From: Chrysoporthe austroafricana
Lineage: Eukaryota > Ascomycota > Sordariomycetes > Diaporthales > Cryphonectriaceae
NCBI GenBank assembly: GCA_001051155.2
Contig: JYIP02000002.1
Coordinates: 2,177,583 to 2,241,582 of the forward strand
DNA: 64,000 nucleotides
Direction: 5' to 3'
Part shown: piece by piece, positions 21,580 through 32,423 of the stretch
Layout: each line of letters opens with the position of its first letter
How positions within the stretch are numbered: the first letter of the stretch is position 1
Position numbers and translations under genes: made by a program
Notes under the pieces: model-generated
Database searches by the model: none
Seen by the model: the letters and a program-made list of their open reading frames with translations, nothing else
Told to the model about the DNA's origin: nothing

Positions 21580-23283
21580 TTAGACACCAGCCTCAGGGAT
21601 GCTGATTTTGCTTATAGCTAAGAGCGCCCTCGATTCCTCCTTTCTTGTACGTCCGAACATCCAAGCAACACGTCCCGATGGAAGCCAAGTCAGCGTCGCG
21701 TTGTCAGGAAATCGCATCGTTCTGGCCAGTCCTTTGATACCAATCCACCCTGCCTCCTCCTCGGCCTCGTATTCCGGATGAAGGGTCCATGGTAGATGAA
21801 GCCTCCTCCGAGCGTTATTCTCGGCTCTAGTCTCGGGTTCATACAGCTCCCTTCTCGAGGGACCAAGACCAATGGGACCAAGACCAATATCGCATAACGT
21901 GGTGCCTGGACCACAGCGATCGCTCACAATCCCATCCAGATAGCCTTCCAGGTCTGCTTTCAGGCGCCATGACGAGCCACGGTGATGACCAGTGCAAGTA
22001 TCGTGCCCACAGAACACCCAGCCCTGCGGTCCCATATCGTGCAACGTGTGGAACGCACGCAGAGGCAGATTCCAGATCGTTTTGGATCGGAGAGGGCATG
22101 TGTCCTTGGCCATTTTCTCGCCGGCTTTGCCGGTTTGCGGAGAACACTCGTCACATTTCGCGGTGCTGATGTCCGGAAAGGGCTTGTACACGTTCGAGAG
22201 GTCTAGCTTGCTGAGATACGGCTGCTCGGGAGGCTCGTCCGCGTCCAGATACATCAGGACCTCATGCTGAAGCTCGACTGGGAGGCGTCTGGCCAACATA
22301 TTCTGTGCCGAAACCCGACGCTCCTTGAAGAACGTCCGCGCTGTGACTTTTTGGGCGTCGAATACGAATTGTCGGGATCGTCGGAGGATCTGCCGGGAGC
22401 GAAGCATAATATATCCCTGGGGCCCGCTATCTTTGTCAAAAAGCTCATACTCGTAATCCGCTCTGATCGGTCCATCTGAGCCAATGTACTGCCACTCCAA
22501 CAATGTCTGCACATTTCCGTCGTTGTCATAGCTCCATCGAGTGGCATCTAGATCACGCGGATAATCCCTCGTATCACCGTCCGCTCGTTCCCACAGTCGC
22601 CCACCGCACATGCCATTGGCAGGCGTCAATTCATGCAGCCTCGTCAGGCATGCGGTGCTGAAGCGTTCGCTCTTCTTCTGATCATTCCATTTCTTGACGG
22701 CGGATGGGTCGTTCCTGATGTCCTCTGGCACATGATCCACACCGTATCTTTCGTGGACCGGATGGGCTGTGAAGACCCATTCAAACGTCTCGCGATGCTT
22801 GCTCCGGTCCCAGAGCGTAGTGAGGCAAGCCAGAAGCGCTTCGTCCATGGCCATCAGGAGGCCGAAGCGCTGCTCGATCGGCCTCGCGCTGGACGGCGAG
22901 GCTGAAAAATTGTGAGACAGGTTCTGGTTCCGAGTAAGTGCACTGGCAAGATAGAGGACCATGCGAGCTGCCATCATCTGCCCGCCGGGGCGGACTTCGG
23001 CGAGAGATCTGATGGGGTCCAAAAAGCTTTCCCATGTGGCGATGATCTTCTTGTCAGATGCGGATGGGGAGCCTCGGAAGACAGGAAAGTCGCATATACG
23101 GCTGTAGAGCCTACGAAGCAGCTCTTTGAGCTGCGCCTCGCTGTCCTCGGGCCCGTCATCGTTGGCATGAGCCCGAGCTGGCTTCTGCTGTTGTGATGCA
23201 AAGGCGCGGATCTCCGCCGCTAGGACCCCGTTGTCATTCTTGATCGAATCGAAGGAGGGCTTCGGTTTGCGGGGAGTGGGCAT
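21580..23283 (-). CDS. Uncharacterised protein with an F-box-like helix and Cys/His cluster
   Basis: Intronless, 567 aa from the ATG at 23283. I do not recognise the whole protein. Residues 1-90 are polar. About 90-200 is helical. At 329-350 the sequence ARRLPVELQHEVLMYL looks like the first helix of an F-box. A Cys/His cluster follows (CDEC at 377-380, then Cys396, Cys425 and Cys430 with GHD and GHH nearby), which could bind zinc. The C-terminal 60 residues form a small beta-rich region (TLTWLPSGRVAWMFG). It is head-to-head with nothing close: the next gene, SprT-like, lies on the same strand 285 bp upstream. The Cys spacing is not a standard zinc finger. Confidence 0.7.
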   Translation of the reverse strand: MPTPRKPKPSFDSIKNDNGVLAAEIRAFASQQQKPARAHANDDGPEDSEAQLKELLRRLYSRICDFPVFRGSPSASDKKIIATWESFLDPIRSLAEVRPGGQMMAARMVLYLASALTRNQNLSHNFSASPSSARPIEQRFGLLMAMDEALLACLTTLWDRSKHRETFEWVFTAHPVHERYGVDHVPEDIRNDPSAVKKWNDQKKSERFSTACLTRLHELTPANGMCGGRLWERADGDTRDYPRDLDATRWSYDNDGNVQTLLEWQYIGSDGPIRADYEYELFDKDSGPQGYIMLRSRQILRRSRQFVFDAQKVTARTFFKERRVSAQNMLARRLPVELQHEVLMYLDADEPPEQPYLSKLDLSNVYKPFPDISTAKCDECSPQTGKAGEKMAKDTCPLRSKTIWNLPLRAFHTLHDMGPQGWVFCGHDTCTGHHRGSSWRLKADLEGYLDGIVSDRCGPGTTLCDIGLGPIGLGPSRRELYEPETRAENNARRRLHLPWTLHPEYEAEEEAGWIGIKGLARTMRFPDNATLTWLPSGRVAWMFGRTRKEESRALLAISKISIPEAGV

Positions 23284-23568
23284 CTTGATGCTGTCTCGTC
23301 CTTTTCTCTCTGTAGTTCGATAGAAGTCGGACGGTCGATTTACTACAGTAGGAGAAATTGGCGGTCGCGATGCTTACAGAAAAACGGGTGGCTGAACTGC
23401 CAATATATAGTCAAATCTGTGGTATCTGCCTGAAATGGCAGGGATGATGCAGTCCGGGGCTCCTGCCTGCTGATGTGGGCTGCGGTGAGGCTAGTGACAA
23501 AAGGAAGGAAGTATCACCGCACCACCAGAGCGGATTTAGGTTTAGTTTTGGGATTAATTAATAAATTT

Positions 23569-24469
23569 TCAACATTTTATTCGTTTTCTATCCCCCTGTT
23601 CCTCCTCGCCCTTGCCAATCCTCTCCTCCTCGCCAAGCCTCCTCTCCTCCTCGCCGAGCCTCCTCTTCTTGTCGGCTTGCTCCTTCTCCTTGCCCTCTGC
23701 CACTGCTTTGTCCTCGATCACCCAGTCAAATGCTGGAGTATCGATTCGCAAAGAGTGGAACCACCGATCCCATCCTCTCATCGTCTTGTTCATCGCCCTG
23801 TGTAAATCCTGCCAGACTTTGCCGTGGCCGGTGGGACCCAAAAGGTCAAGGTCCTCACACTCACGTCCACATTGTTCGCAGGCACAGGCGAAGACGAAGA
23901 GGAATGCATGAGCCATCTCATGCATCACAACCCCGACGATAGTCGAGAGAGAATACCACCTCCCTGTCTTCGGGTCCGTGGCATCCACTCTGACGAGGAC
24001 AAGTTTCCTTCCGGACTTGAAGCCTTGAACGGAAGTCCTCCCCATCAACAGCTTTTCACCACCGGCGAACAGCTGTTGAAAGATGTCGGTCTTGAACTCG
24101 AGCTCGACAAGGGGCGTCCGGCCTCCCGTCATCATGCCCAGGAAGAAGAACTGGTCGACAAGCTCTACGACTTCCCAGACGGTGGTCTCTTGTTGGAAGT
24201 CGGAGGCCTGGTGAGACCGGCAGAGGTAGACGAGCTTCTTCCTGGCATCAATCTGGCTCTCGCTGAGCGATGCCTCAGTGAGGAAGGTCTCTTTCACCCT
24301 CTCTACCAAAGACCTCGGCTCATAGCCTCGAGATTGTAGCCAGAGCGATCGGCCGTGACCTCCAGGGCGCACTTTAAGAGTTCACAGTCAGCAATTACTC
24401 TGGAAAAAGATTACGGGCGCAAAAAGGTTGCTTACATGGGGGCGCAAGCTCTCTAGCTTGTTTGCACAT
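23569..24469 (-). CDS. SprT-like zinc metalloprotease domain protein
   Basis: The open frame 23569-24371 has no ATG near its beginning. An upstream mini-exon at 24436-24469 (ATG at 24469, donor GTAAGC, acceptor AAAG) joins in phase and gives 278 aa. The zinc site is the SprT type: HEMAH at 162-166 with a third ligand, probably His194, in GHGKVW. Between them lies a Cys-rich stretch (CACEQCGREC, 174-183) that may bind a second zinc. SprT-like relatives such as Spartan and Wss1 cut proteins cross-linked to DNA, but this one lacks any recognisable SHP or ubiquitin-binding motif. The last 45 residues are a charged Glu/Lys/Arg coil containing a duplicated RRLGEEE. Many fungi carry several such short SprT-like genes of unknown role. 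The first exon is the least certain part. Confidence 0.7.
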
Positions 24470-25194
24470 CTTCAAAACTTCCGAAATGTTTTTCGTGTGC
24501 TGTAGGTATTTCCTTCAGGTTGTTGAAGGAGAATGTGGGTAGGGGGCGGGTCTGATATGTGGCTCTGTTATGAGACAAAAGAGCTCAGGGTTCACAAGCG
24601 TATTGAAAAATGTTTTTCTTTACCCCTCTTGTTGAAGGGAAACAAAAGACAGAGGAAATGGCTTTATTATATGTCTTACGTCTGGGCTGGCCTGTCAGGT
24701 TATCAGCCGCCTGGGGATCTATTCTGATCCAATTCAGTGGGCATGATTCACCAAGCTATGCTAAAAAAAACAGTCTTCCCCTAGAGCTTTCTCTAATTTG
24801 AAGATAGAGGCTTCCTAATATTGATCTGCATGTCAATCCCTTGCCCACATCTGACCACGACTTTAGGCCATGATACTACCATTCTGTACTCATTGTGTAT
24901 ATCAATGAGATCATCAGTTGGAATATGAGGCTGACACTGGGGAGGGGGCATGTGACATGTAGTTTATGTCTTGATATTCAGGCAGGGAGCTCAAATATGA
25001 CAGATAGACTGAACGCACTAGGACAGACATGGCGCTCAAAGATTGGCCCTCAATACTTCCTTTCCTGGATAAATGCATTAAATTCTACATCTAGCCATAA
25101 TGATCATTACAGTTATTGAGTAGCGCCTATGGTCCTTTTATGCATTGTACTAGATATCAAGCCCCGGCATAGATTACTTCCTGGCGGTCGCCGC
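24470..25194. other. AT-rich intergenic stretch
   Basis: About 0.7 kb of AT-rich sequence between the SprT-like gene and the pseudogene. Short open frames here have no motif. The AT bias could come from the same C-to-T decay that damaged the pseudogene, but that is inference. Confidence 0.4.
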
Positions 25195-25895
25195 ATGTTC
25201 TCACTTGCCTGTTTCCTGAGCGAAGAAGACGTCACTATAACAACGCCTCCGCTTCGGGTCGGCTACGTGTCAGAGCACTCCTCTACCCATCTACTTCGCC
25301 AAGAATACTACGGGCTAGACACCGAGCTCATGCCCTTCCCCTCGGGAACAAGCTACATGATCACGTCTTTGCGGTCCGGCGAGATCGATATCGTCATCGG
25401 CCAGACGGAAGGCAGGATCGCCGGCCTGGGCAAGGAGGACGTTGAGGGCGACGGGGGCTATTACAGGCTCGTTGGCACCTTTGTCGAGACACCGCTTTGT
25501 AGGCTTTGAAACCGAGACAACTCATACACAGCCACCCTCACCCACGGAGTCACAGCGCTAACCCGGCTCTTCTTGCTTCTCCCCCCTCCAAAGGCTAGGC
25601 GATATCCACCGGCGCCCAGAGGGCCGAGATCACCGGCGTCGCTTCCCTGCCGGGCTGCAAGATCGGCGTCTCGCGGCTGGGCTCCGGGTCCTACGTCATG
25701 GGCTTCGTGCTCGCAGACTAGCAAGGCTGGCTATCATCGTCGGTTTCCGCAGCGGCGGCGACCCGGTACGCGCGGACCGTCGTCCTGAATACGTTCGAGA
25801 ACCTGCGCCGGGCGGTCAACTCGGGCGAGGCGGACTTATTCATGTGGGAGAACTTCACGTTTAAGCGTGGGAAAGCCTCAGCCAATGGAGTATAA
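25195..25895 (+). pseudogene. Decayed NMT1/THI5-like (Ca3427-type) periplasmic-binding-fold gene
   Basis: The first block (25237-25500) reads PLRVGYV, TSLRSGEIDIVIGQTEG and YRLVGTFVETPLC. After a damaged intron region, a second block (25594-25892) reads STGAQRAEI, KIGVSRLGSGSYVMGFVLAD and TFENLRRAVNSGEADLFMWE. Both are typical of the fungal type 2 periplasmic-binding-fold proteins related to Candida Ca3427 and Thi5. Damage: the expected start codon is ATA (25237-25239), the codon after LAD is TAG (25719-25721) where the family has Gln, no splice joins the two blocks in phase, and the C-terminal third is missing after the TAA at 25893. The first two lesions are TG-to-TA and CA-to-TA changes, the kind made by repeat-induced point mutation. 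A living copy may exist elsewhere in the genome. Confidence 0.72.
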
Positions 25896-26232
25896 GGGCG
25901 ATGCGAAAATCAATGTGGTTGTGAATAGTTTCGGCGATTGTATGTGCAAGGCGGATTTGCTTAACGGACTGTGAATGTGCGAAGAGGGTCCGACGGCAAA
26001 AGTCCGTCAAGCATGGAGTAGAGGCGAGTCGCAGGATGAGAGAAGGTAAATCTGACCTTTTTCCGGACTACAATTTAATCTTCAAGTCTGCCGCTTCATG
26101 ATTCGTTAATTAACATTAGCGCCTTTGCTTTTGTCTCAGATCTTTGAGAATTGGGCAATGATCAATACTGCTCAATCCCAACTTGAAAAAGACTATTCAA
26201 TCTGTTCAACCATTACTTGCCCCATAATCAGC
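25896..26232. other. Intergenic, pseudogene to dioxygenase
   Basis: 337 bp of AT-rich sequence after the last open codon of the pseudogene. It may include further eroded remains of its C-terminal third, but I cannot align any part with confidence. Confidence 0.35.
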
Positions 26233-27580
26233 TCAGCTTGACCCCACCTCCACTACCCTTGTAAACCTAGTTGATGGCGCAGTGTTAGGCTCAAAATCCG
26301 GGAGATTCAGGTCCGGAAACACCTTCTGCACCTTGCGCGCCAGATACTGCGACCATGTGCCCTTGACCTCGCGGAACGTGGTGGCGGCCCAGCGCTGCCT
26401 GGCCAGCTGCTTTTCCTGGTCGGACTGGGGAGGCAGATGGTCCAGCTCCAGGGGTTTCATCTCGGCGGCCCAGGCGAAGTCGAAAAAGAGGGGAAAGGAG
26501 AAGCGTGGCCCGGCGCCCAGCGCGGGCCTCCGGACGCGGTGGGGCCTGGACCGGTAGCGGCCCTGAGTGAGCTGGTCGAACATGTCGCCGACTGTATATT
26601 ATAGGATGCAGGTAATCAGTGTCTGGGGCATGAGGAAGAAGGTGGAGAAGGTTGTGAAATGTTTTTTGTAACGTTCACTTACTGTTCACGATAAAGGAAT
26701 TCTCAATACTGGGAACGTCGATCCACTTGTCAGACGGAGACAGAATCTGAAGGCCAGAGATCTGTCAGCGGTATTCAAAAGAGAGAGAGAAAAGGAAAAA
26801 ATTGACATAGGTTCTTTATTTGACTGACCTGAAGACCAGGTGATTCCACCTTGAGGATAGTGAGGTAACCAAAATCTAGACCAAGGTGAGAAGTAAATTA
26901 TTAGCGAACCTCGAAACGAGTTTACTTATGCCACTGATCTGAGTCGTCTGACCTGTATGTTGGCCAATGCCAAAGCCCCCATCGCCTTTATCTCCTTTGT
27001 TGGACTCATTCTCCTGGACAGGCGCATACTTGAAGCAGCGAAAGAGGACCACCGGCTCCGGCTCTATCAAACGCCTGCGCAACTCGTCTTTCCCCAGGCC
27101 CAGCCCCAGGGAAAACACGTCGGTGAGCTGCTTTCCCAGCTCCGTTACCTGCTCTACGTATTCAAGCACCGCATGCCTCATACCAGGCAATACCTGGTCG
27201 GGAAACTGGTTTTTCCCATGCAGTGGGAGACCCGAGAGCGGGTGGTCGTCGGCATGCTCGGGGCCGACGTACAGACCTTCTTTCCAGTCGACGTGGTTAT
27301 GTGTGTGCTCGCCGCCGAGTGGCATGTAGCCGCGCCAGGCGACTCCGCCCGAGCTCACGTCAAGGGCCATCTTCTCCTCGTGCGGCAGGTCAAAGAATGC
27401 GCGCGAGGCGGAGAGAAGGCTGGTCTGCGTCTGGGGAGAGACGGGGTGGCCAGTGAGGAGGAAGAATCCCCACGTAGAGGCGGCAGCGTGTGTGGCTTGG
27501 ATGGCCTGCTGGGCCTCTAAAGAATCTGGGCCGGCAGCGTAGTAGGCCGCGAGGTCGATCGTCGGAATCTGCTCGGCCAT
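26233..27580 (-). CDS. 2-oxoglutarate/Fe(II)-dependent dioxygenase, isopenicillin-N-synthase-like
   Basis: Four exons on the minus strand: 26953-27580, 26829-26875, 26683-26746 and 26233-26591, giving 365 aa. The N-terminal DIOX_N region starts with IPTIDLAAYY and contains WGFFLLTGHPV. The catalytic jelly roll has the iron triad His208-x-Asp210 (HTD) and His264 (SRPHRV), and the 2-oxoglutarate-binding Arg276-x-Ser278 (RFS). The enzyme should therefore be active and oxidise a small molecule with 2-oxoglutarate and O2. The HTD triplet is split by the first intron, and the second exon is only 47 nt, so automated models may miss it. Fungal members act in secondary metabolism and in nutrient scavenging, for example taurine or xanthine-type substrates, so the substrate is open. 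The gene is divergent from the orphan 318-aa gene, 631 bp apart. Confidence 0.87.
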
Positions 27581-28211
27581 GACTGAAGAGAAAGCCGTAT
27601 GGAGAAAGAGCGAAATGGGATATGGAAAATGGATGGTCGTTCTGAAGTGAAGTAACTGTGGTATAATTGGAGCGGGGTTGACTGTTACGACCTAGGCTCG
27701 GAACAGGCCGACTCGGTGGAGTCAGGACATGGAACCCTCTTATACAAGGACTTCAGGCGCTCATGATTACATAGTCGGGGTTCACCCAAGATCAACAGTG
27801 ATTAGAGGTGGGCAATTCAGAACTGAAGAGCGGAATACATAAGATTGAAATATTTCCTATTATCGGAAAGATTTTATAATTGCTCTTCAGTCGTCGATCT
27901 AAGTATTCACTTTATCTTCACTTGAATAGCCAATTGGCTAATAATCATTGCACGCATTTCGGACAAAATAGAGGTTTACTATTGTAACCGTGGACTCGCT
28001 GTCGTGCCCGCCGGGTTTAGCGGCCCTCCCTAGCCCTTCCCGATCAGGCATAGTGTGTCGTGCCAGTCCGCCCACCCCCATAAATAGAGCTCTACTCTCC
28101 AACGTTCCTTTCCTATGAAATCGCACAAAATATCATGACCACTGCGCCGTCGATCCGTCGTATTGTGACACCTCACATTGGGACTAGACCGCATCAAATA
28201 CACGGCGAGCG
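27581..28211. other. Divergent intergenic region with a TATA-like box
   Basis: 631 bp between the start codons of the dioxygenase and the orphan gene. A TATA-like CATAAATAG lies at 28079-28087, about 125 bp before the orphan start. No other element is recognised. Confidence 0.5.
28079..28087 (+). promoter_or_regulatory. TATA-like element upstream of the 28212 gene
   Basis: CATAAATAG about 125 bp upstream of the ATG, a usual distance for fungal TATA elements. Assigned by sequence and position only. Confidence 0.35.
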
Positions 28212-29168
28212 ATGAATCCTCCTCGTACGATATATACTCGAACCTATTCGAGCGGCGGTGCTGGACAACTCGCCTCTGCCAGAGGGCCGCAAGGCGATCC
28301 CTTATCCGATACAGACCTCTGCAAGGAGTTTAGAAGACACGCCGACCCCGAGAATCGAGAGCCCACGGCCTTAGTGTCTGTCAGCGACCGCATCATTGAT
28401 ACGGTCAAGCGTGCCATTGCCAAGCACGTGAAGGATGGCGAGCCTCCAGAGGATATCTGGATCGTTTTCATCGAGGTCCCAGCTACCACCACGCACGGGA
28501 TCCCTACCGGAATCCACAACGCCCAGAAGTTGGCAGAGAAATACGGACATAAGGAGCCAGGGTCACTTCATCACGAGGTCATTTTTGAGTGGGCTGTGCC
28601 GGAAGAGTTTGTGCTGCACAAGGTCTGCTTGTCCACGTTAATGGCTCGTGGGCTTCATTGGGAGAAGTACCTCATCGAAGACAGACCTGAGGAGGCTAAG
28701 CCCCAACTTCTGAAGACTAGAAAACTCAGAAGCCATATCGGAAAGGACCTCCTGTCTGCTGACCCGTGGGAAATCGGCATTGAAATGAGCTCTTTCGCAC
28801 GAAAATTTGGGGCTAGAGCTCCCCTGGATTGGATCGCCTATGAACTTCTCTACGACTGTTTGAGGCCGAAGATTGTTGATGATGATGTTGTAAGACTCAG
28901 TTATGAGCATGGACATTCTGTCATTGTTGACTTTGTCTTCTTTTGTGAAGTGGAGAGGGGAATCGAGATTGGTTTGAATGAGTGGTGGCTTCTCCAACCG
29001 GGTTTCTTGTGGGACTACAAGGAATTCGAAGAATGGCGAGATGCTAAACTTATGGAGATATCTGCGGAGGAAAACATGTTGCATGACGAAGCAGTGGATG
29101 AATTAGAGGCCAAACATGAACAGATCTACGCAGATATTGAAGCCGAAGCTATACGGATAGGCTTATGA
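28212..29168 (+). CDS. Uncharacterised fungal protein, 318 aa
   Basis: Intronless and acidic, ATG at 28212. Residues about 20-100 carry the block ALVSVSDRIIDTVKRA...DIWIVFIEVP, and the middle has HHEVIFEWAVPEEFVLHKVCLSTLMARG. This pattern recalls a class of ascomycete proteins of the DUF7587 type, but I am not certain of the match. The last 60 residues are a Glu-rich helix that could form a coiled coil. There is no signal peptide, membrane segment or catalytic motif. Its own promoter with a TATA-like box and a full-length open frame favour a real gene. It is divergent from the dioxygenase. Confidence 0.65.
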   Translation: MNPPRTIYTRTYSSGGAGQLASARGPQGDPLSDTDLCKEFRRHADPENREPTALVSVSDRIIDTVKRAIAKHVKDGEPPEDIWIVFIEVPATTTHGIPTGIHNAQKLAEKYGHKEPGSLHHEVIFEWAVPEEFVLHKVCLSTLMARGLHWEKYLIEDRPEEAKPQLLKTRKLRSHIGKDLLSADPWEIGIEMSSFARKFGARAPLDWIAYELLYDCLRPKIVDDDVVRLSYEHGHSVIVDFVFFCEVERGIEIGLNEWWLLQPGFLWDYKEFEEWRDAKLMEISAEENMLHDEAVDELEAKHEQIYADIEAEAIRIGL

Positions 29169-29618
29169 TTTCATACCCTAGCTAGGTATTGCATCACACA
29201 TACATCCCACCTATAGTATATATGCTCTAAGCCGTACATAGCGTGGAGAGAAGACTGGGGATACTTATGTATGCGATATAGAAAGTAAAGGGCGCACCCC
29301 GGAATAGAGGAGGAGATATTCACCGCTTCCTCGCACGCAAGGTTACCCGGGATCGAAGCGGCGTCGTCGAGAGCGGTATATATCCTACGCTCATTTCCCC
29401 TCCCTTTCTTGCTTCCACGATATTCCAAGGACGGTACCCCTCCTCCGGTCCCAAACTGCACTCCTGGTCCAGGTGTTCTTTATTCAGCGTAGCGGAGAAC
29501 AGGTTTGGAAGGAGCTTGCGACTGACGGACCTATTCGCAGCGGAGCGTATTAAACCGTGCAAAACTCACAAGAGTTTCTTGTCCGAATTGGTTAAATCCC
29601 CGTGTCGAAGTACCGCCA

Positions 29619-29632
29619 CCCCCCCCCCCCCC
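29619..29632. repeat. Poly-C tract
   Basis: Fourteen consecutive C. Length is likely variable or poorly determined. Confidence 0.85.
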
Positions 29633-29853
29633 GGTGATCAGCGTTCTGATCAAAGCGCGCGCCGAAGACATGGCTGCCGTCCATATCCGGCAAGAATAAC
29701 AGATAATATTTAGCAGACCAGCGCAAAGGGGGCAGAAGACATGCCCAGGGTAAGCATAATATCCTTTCAGAAAATGGCAAAAGAGCTGGATAATATTCTG
29801 TTGAGTAGTAATAGAGCGATAGAGAGTTTGAATTCCGTTTTATTTTTCATATT

Positions 29854-29872
29854 AAAAAAAAAGGGGGGGGGG
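29854..29872. repeat. A9-G10 homopolymer junction
   Basis: Nine A directly followed by ten G. It is a simple purine tract in a gene-free region. Confidence 0.85.
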
Positions 29873-31538
29873 TTCTTCAGGATGATAAGGAAATTCTCTT
29901 CCGTTCAACTTTAAGTTAAAGGACGCAATGCCCGATATTTTTTCACACTTCTGAAATTCCATCTCCACACGAAGTATCTCACATTGGCTAAATCCTTATA
30001 CAGCCGTGGAAGCTCTTGTGCCTATTCAGCATCACTGAATCAAAGCACAACAAGGCTAGGAGCGCTTGGCCCCGATCTGTCGAGCATGTGAAAAGAAGCA
30101 CAGACAATCTGTGCAATCCTAAAGCTCGGTCAATGTTGATCAGGTGATGGCATTACTCGAGGGGCAGACAAACTCTAGAGATTAGCTAGACATATCGCTA
30201 GGCTTGCATCACTTCTCACTTAGGATGTACTATGTTATAGCAGGCTGTTGTCAGTGTCCTAAAAAGTACTAGACCCGAAGTGCTTCGGGATCACTATGTG
30301 GTAAGGTAGCTAGTTCACTTTCAGGACGTATAGGGAGCCTCGAAAGCAACCATGGAGTGGTTGCACGCCCCTCCCGGTACAGATAGCGGAGATTACTGTT
30401 GTATCCAGGGCTCCAAACCACCCTCGATGGCCACGTCTGTCACAATTAAGACTTAGACAGCCTCTACATTCCCTGGTTTGAGAAATAGAATGCGCCGTGC
30501 ACCAGGTCATATGTGCCATCTCCCGTAGCACGAAGACAGACCTCTTGACTCTAGTATTTTAGTAAATCGGGGTTTCCTCAGGGTAGTCTGCCAAGAGGCT
30601 GTGAGCCTGATGGCCGCCACCAAATAGCCCACCCCGGTAGCCGCAGCACAAGGAACAGGCAGAGGTTGTGAAATACTATGTTGCTGCCAACTACGCCATG
30701 ACAATGCAGAAACCACCACAAAGCTTAGCACCGAGCTGGCAACCCCCTCAGGATATCGGCCACTAGAGTTTCGAAATGGAAACGCCACTCTCTGTATGTG
30801 ATGACATGGTGTCCTCTATGAGAAAGATTCCAGAATGTTCGTAAGTGACAAATCGTAAGCAGGAATGCCTGTCAGTGAGAGGTGGGGTTGGCGGCGGAAA
30901 GCGATACCAGGGCCCATGCATTAATGTACTGCGTACTGTGTACTCCGTGAACTGGGCAGCCCGTGCTGGTGATCTTCACGAGGAAACGCTCTCCGCACTT
31001 CAGGTAGAAGCTATCCCTCGGATGAGATACTGCTAGCATGGTCTCAGTTCTAACGCTGAGACACACAAGTTTCCCTACAATTTGCCCTAGACGTGTGGCT
31101 TGTTGGACCCGTGGTCCAAACTTGGGACATGCAGGTACACGGGATACACCCTGGCGTGCCTGGGTACTGTGTACGTACCCAGGGATCCTGCAGACCCCGC
31201 GCCTCCCGATAGCCCTGTCTTCGTTGAATGTTTGCAGGCCTGACGAACGGCTTCCTCAACTTCTTCTACCTCGGAGCCGTACAGCCCCAGCTTCTGTCTC
31301 TCAGACCTATAACTCGGCCGATCCTCTCGTGCCCTATTGCTGTTTCATACAGGCTCAGATCCTACAACCATCCCCTAGAGCACATCCACGGCAGAAGCAT
31401 CATCGGCCTGCTGTCTGTCTGGTCCAATCCATGACTACGCCTCGCCTTTCACCATTTCATCCTTCTTAGACAGGGCTGTCAAGACCACTCGAAGTCGCTT
31501 TGTGGCCCCAGACATATTCACATCTGATGACATCGAAC

Positions 31539-32423
31539 ATGGCGGTGCAGGACGCAATACAATTCAAAGAGCAAGGGAACAAGCTGTTCCTCAAGGGTCA
31601 ATATGCCGGCGCCGAAGGGCTGTACTCCCAGGCGTGGGTCTGACCCTTCCCGTGTTGTCCAGATCACTCTGAGCTGACGCGCCGAGTCTTCAGAATTGTC
31701 GCCGACCCCAGAGACCCAAAGCTCTACACCAACCGCGCCATGGCACGATGCAAGCTCAAGCGGTGGGAGGATGCCATCGCGGATTGCCAGACCTGCATCT
31801 CCCTGTCGCCCGACAACATGAAGGCCGTCTTCTACATGGCCGAGGCCCAGCTGGAGCTTAAGGACTTCGACAACGCACTGCAGACCGCACAACATGCCTA
31901 TGAGCTCTTCTCCCACTCCGAGGATGGCCTCAAGTCTCTAGGCTCGGTTACGAAGCTCGTCTTGCGGTGCAAGAAGGAGCGCTGGGAGGATAAGGAGCGC
32001 CGGCGCCTGCGCGAGCGATCCGACCTGGAGAGAGAGCTCATAGAGCTTATGGAACACGAGCGCGATAACGCTATCCACACAAATGACGACGACGCGGAGC
32101 TACAAGACATCAGGGACGAGTGGGATGCGAAGATCGAGACGCTGAAGAGCACGTTCCAGCTGGCACGCGGCGAGCAGGGCAAGCGGCGGGAAGTGCCAGA
32201 CTGGGCTGTTGATGATATCACCTTTGGAATCATGGTCGACCCGGTCATCACCAAGACAGGAAAGTCGTACGAGAGGGCGTCGCTCATGGAACATCTCAAG
32301 AGGTCCAAGACAGACCCCATCACGCGCGAGCGCCTCGAACCGTCCGACCTGCGGCCCAACCTCGACCTCAGGGAAGCCTGCGCAGAGTTTCTAGAGGAGA
32401 ACGGCTGGGCTGTGGATTGGTGA
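31539..32423 (+). CDS. CHIP-like co-chaperone E3 ubiquitin ligase (TPR plus U-box)
   Basis: Exons 31539-31633 and 31694-32423 (intron GTGGGT..CAG) give 274 aa, near the size of animal CHIP/STUB1. Residues 4-110 hold three TPR repeats (FKEQGNKLFLKGQYAGAEGLYSQA, LYTNRAMARCKLKRW, FYMAEAQLELKDF), the part that binds the EEVD tail of Hsp70 and Hsp90. A long charged helix follows (about 125-190). The U-box is C-terminal, about 195-268, with DDITFGIMVDPVITKTGKSYE and DPITRE as its signatures. It should tag chaperone-bound misfolded proteins with ubiquitin in the cytosol. It converges on the Ras-like gene, about 510 bp between stops. Confidence 0.9.

Larger units (their letters stand above)
29169..31538. 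other. Gene-poor stretch, 2.4 kb
   Basis: I find no supported gene. There are several 60-140-codon frames on both strands, none with a motif or clean start. The segment 30507-30788 (minus) would encode a short hydrophobic peptide but begins from context without other support. Two homopolymer tracts (C14 at 29619; A9 followed by G10 at 29854) break up the region. It ends with the promoter of the CHIP-like gene. Confidence 0.45.

Noticed and set aside
28212..29168. Firm DUF7587 assignment for the 318-aa protein
   Set aside because: The resemblance rests on one remembered block and cannot be confirmed without a profile search.
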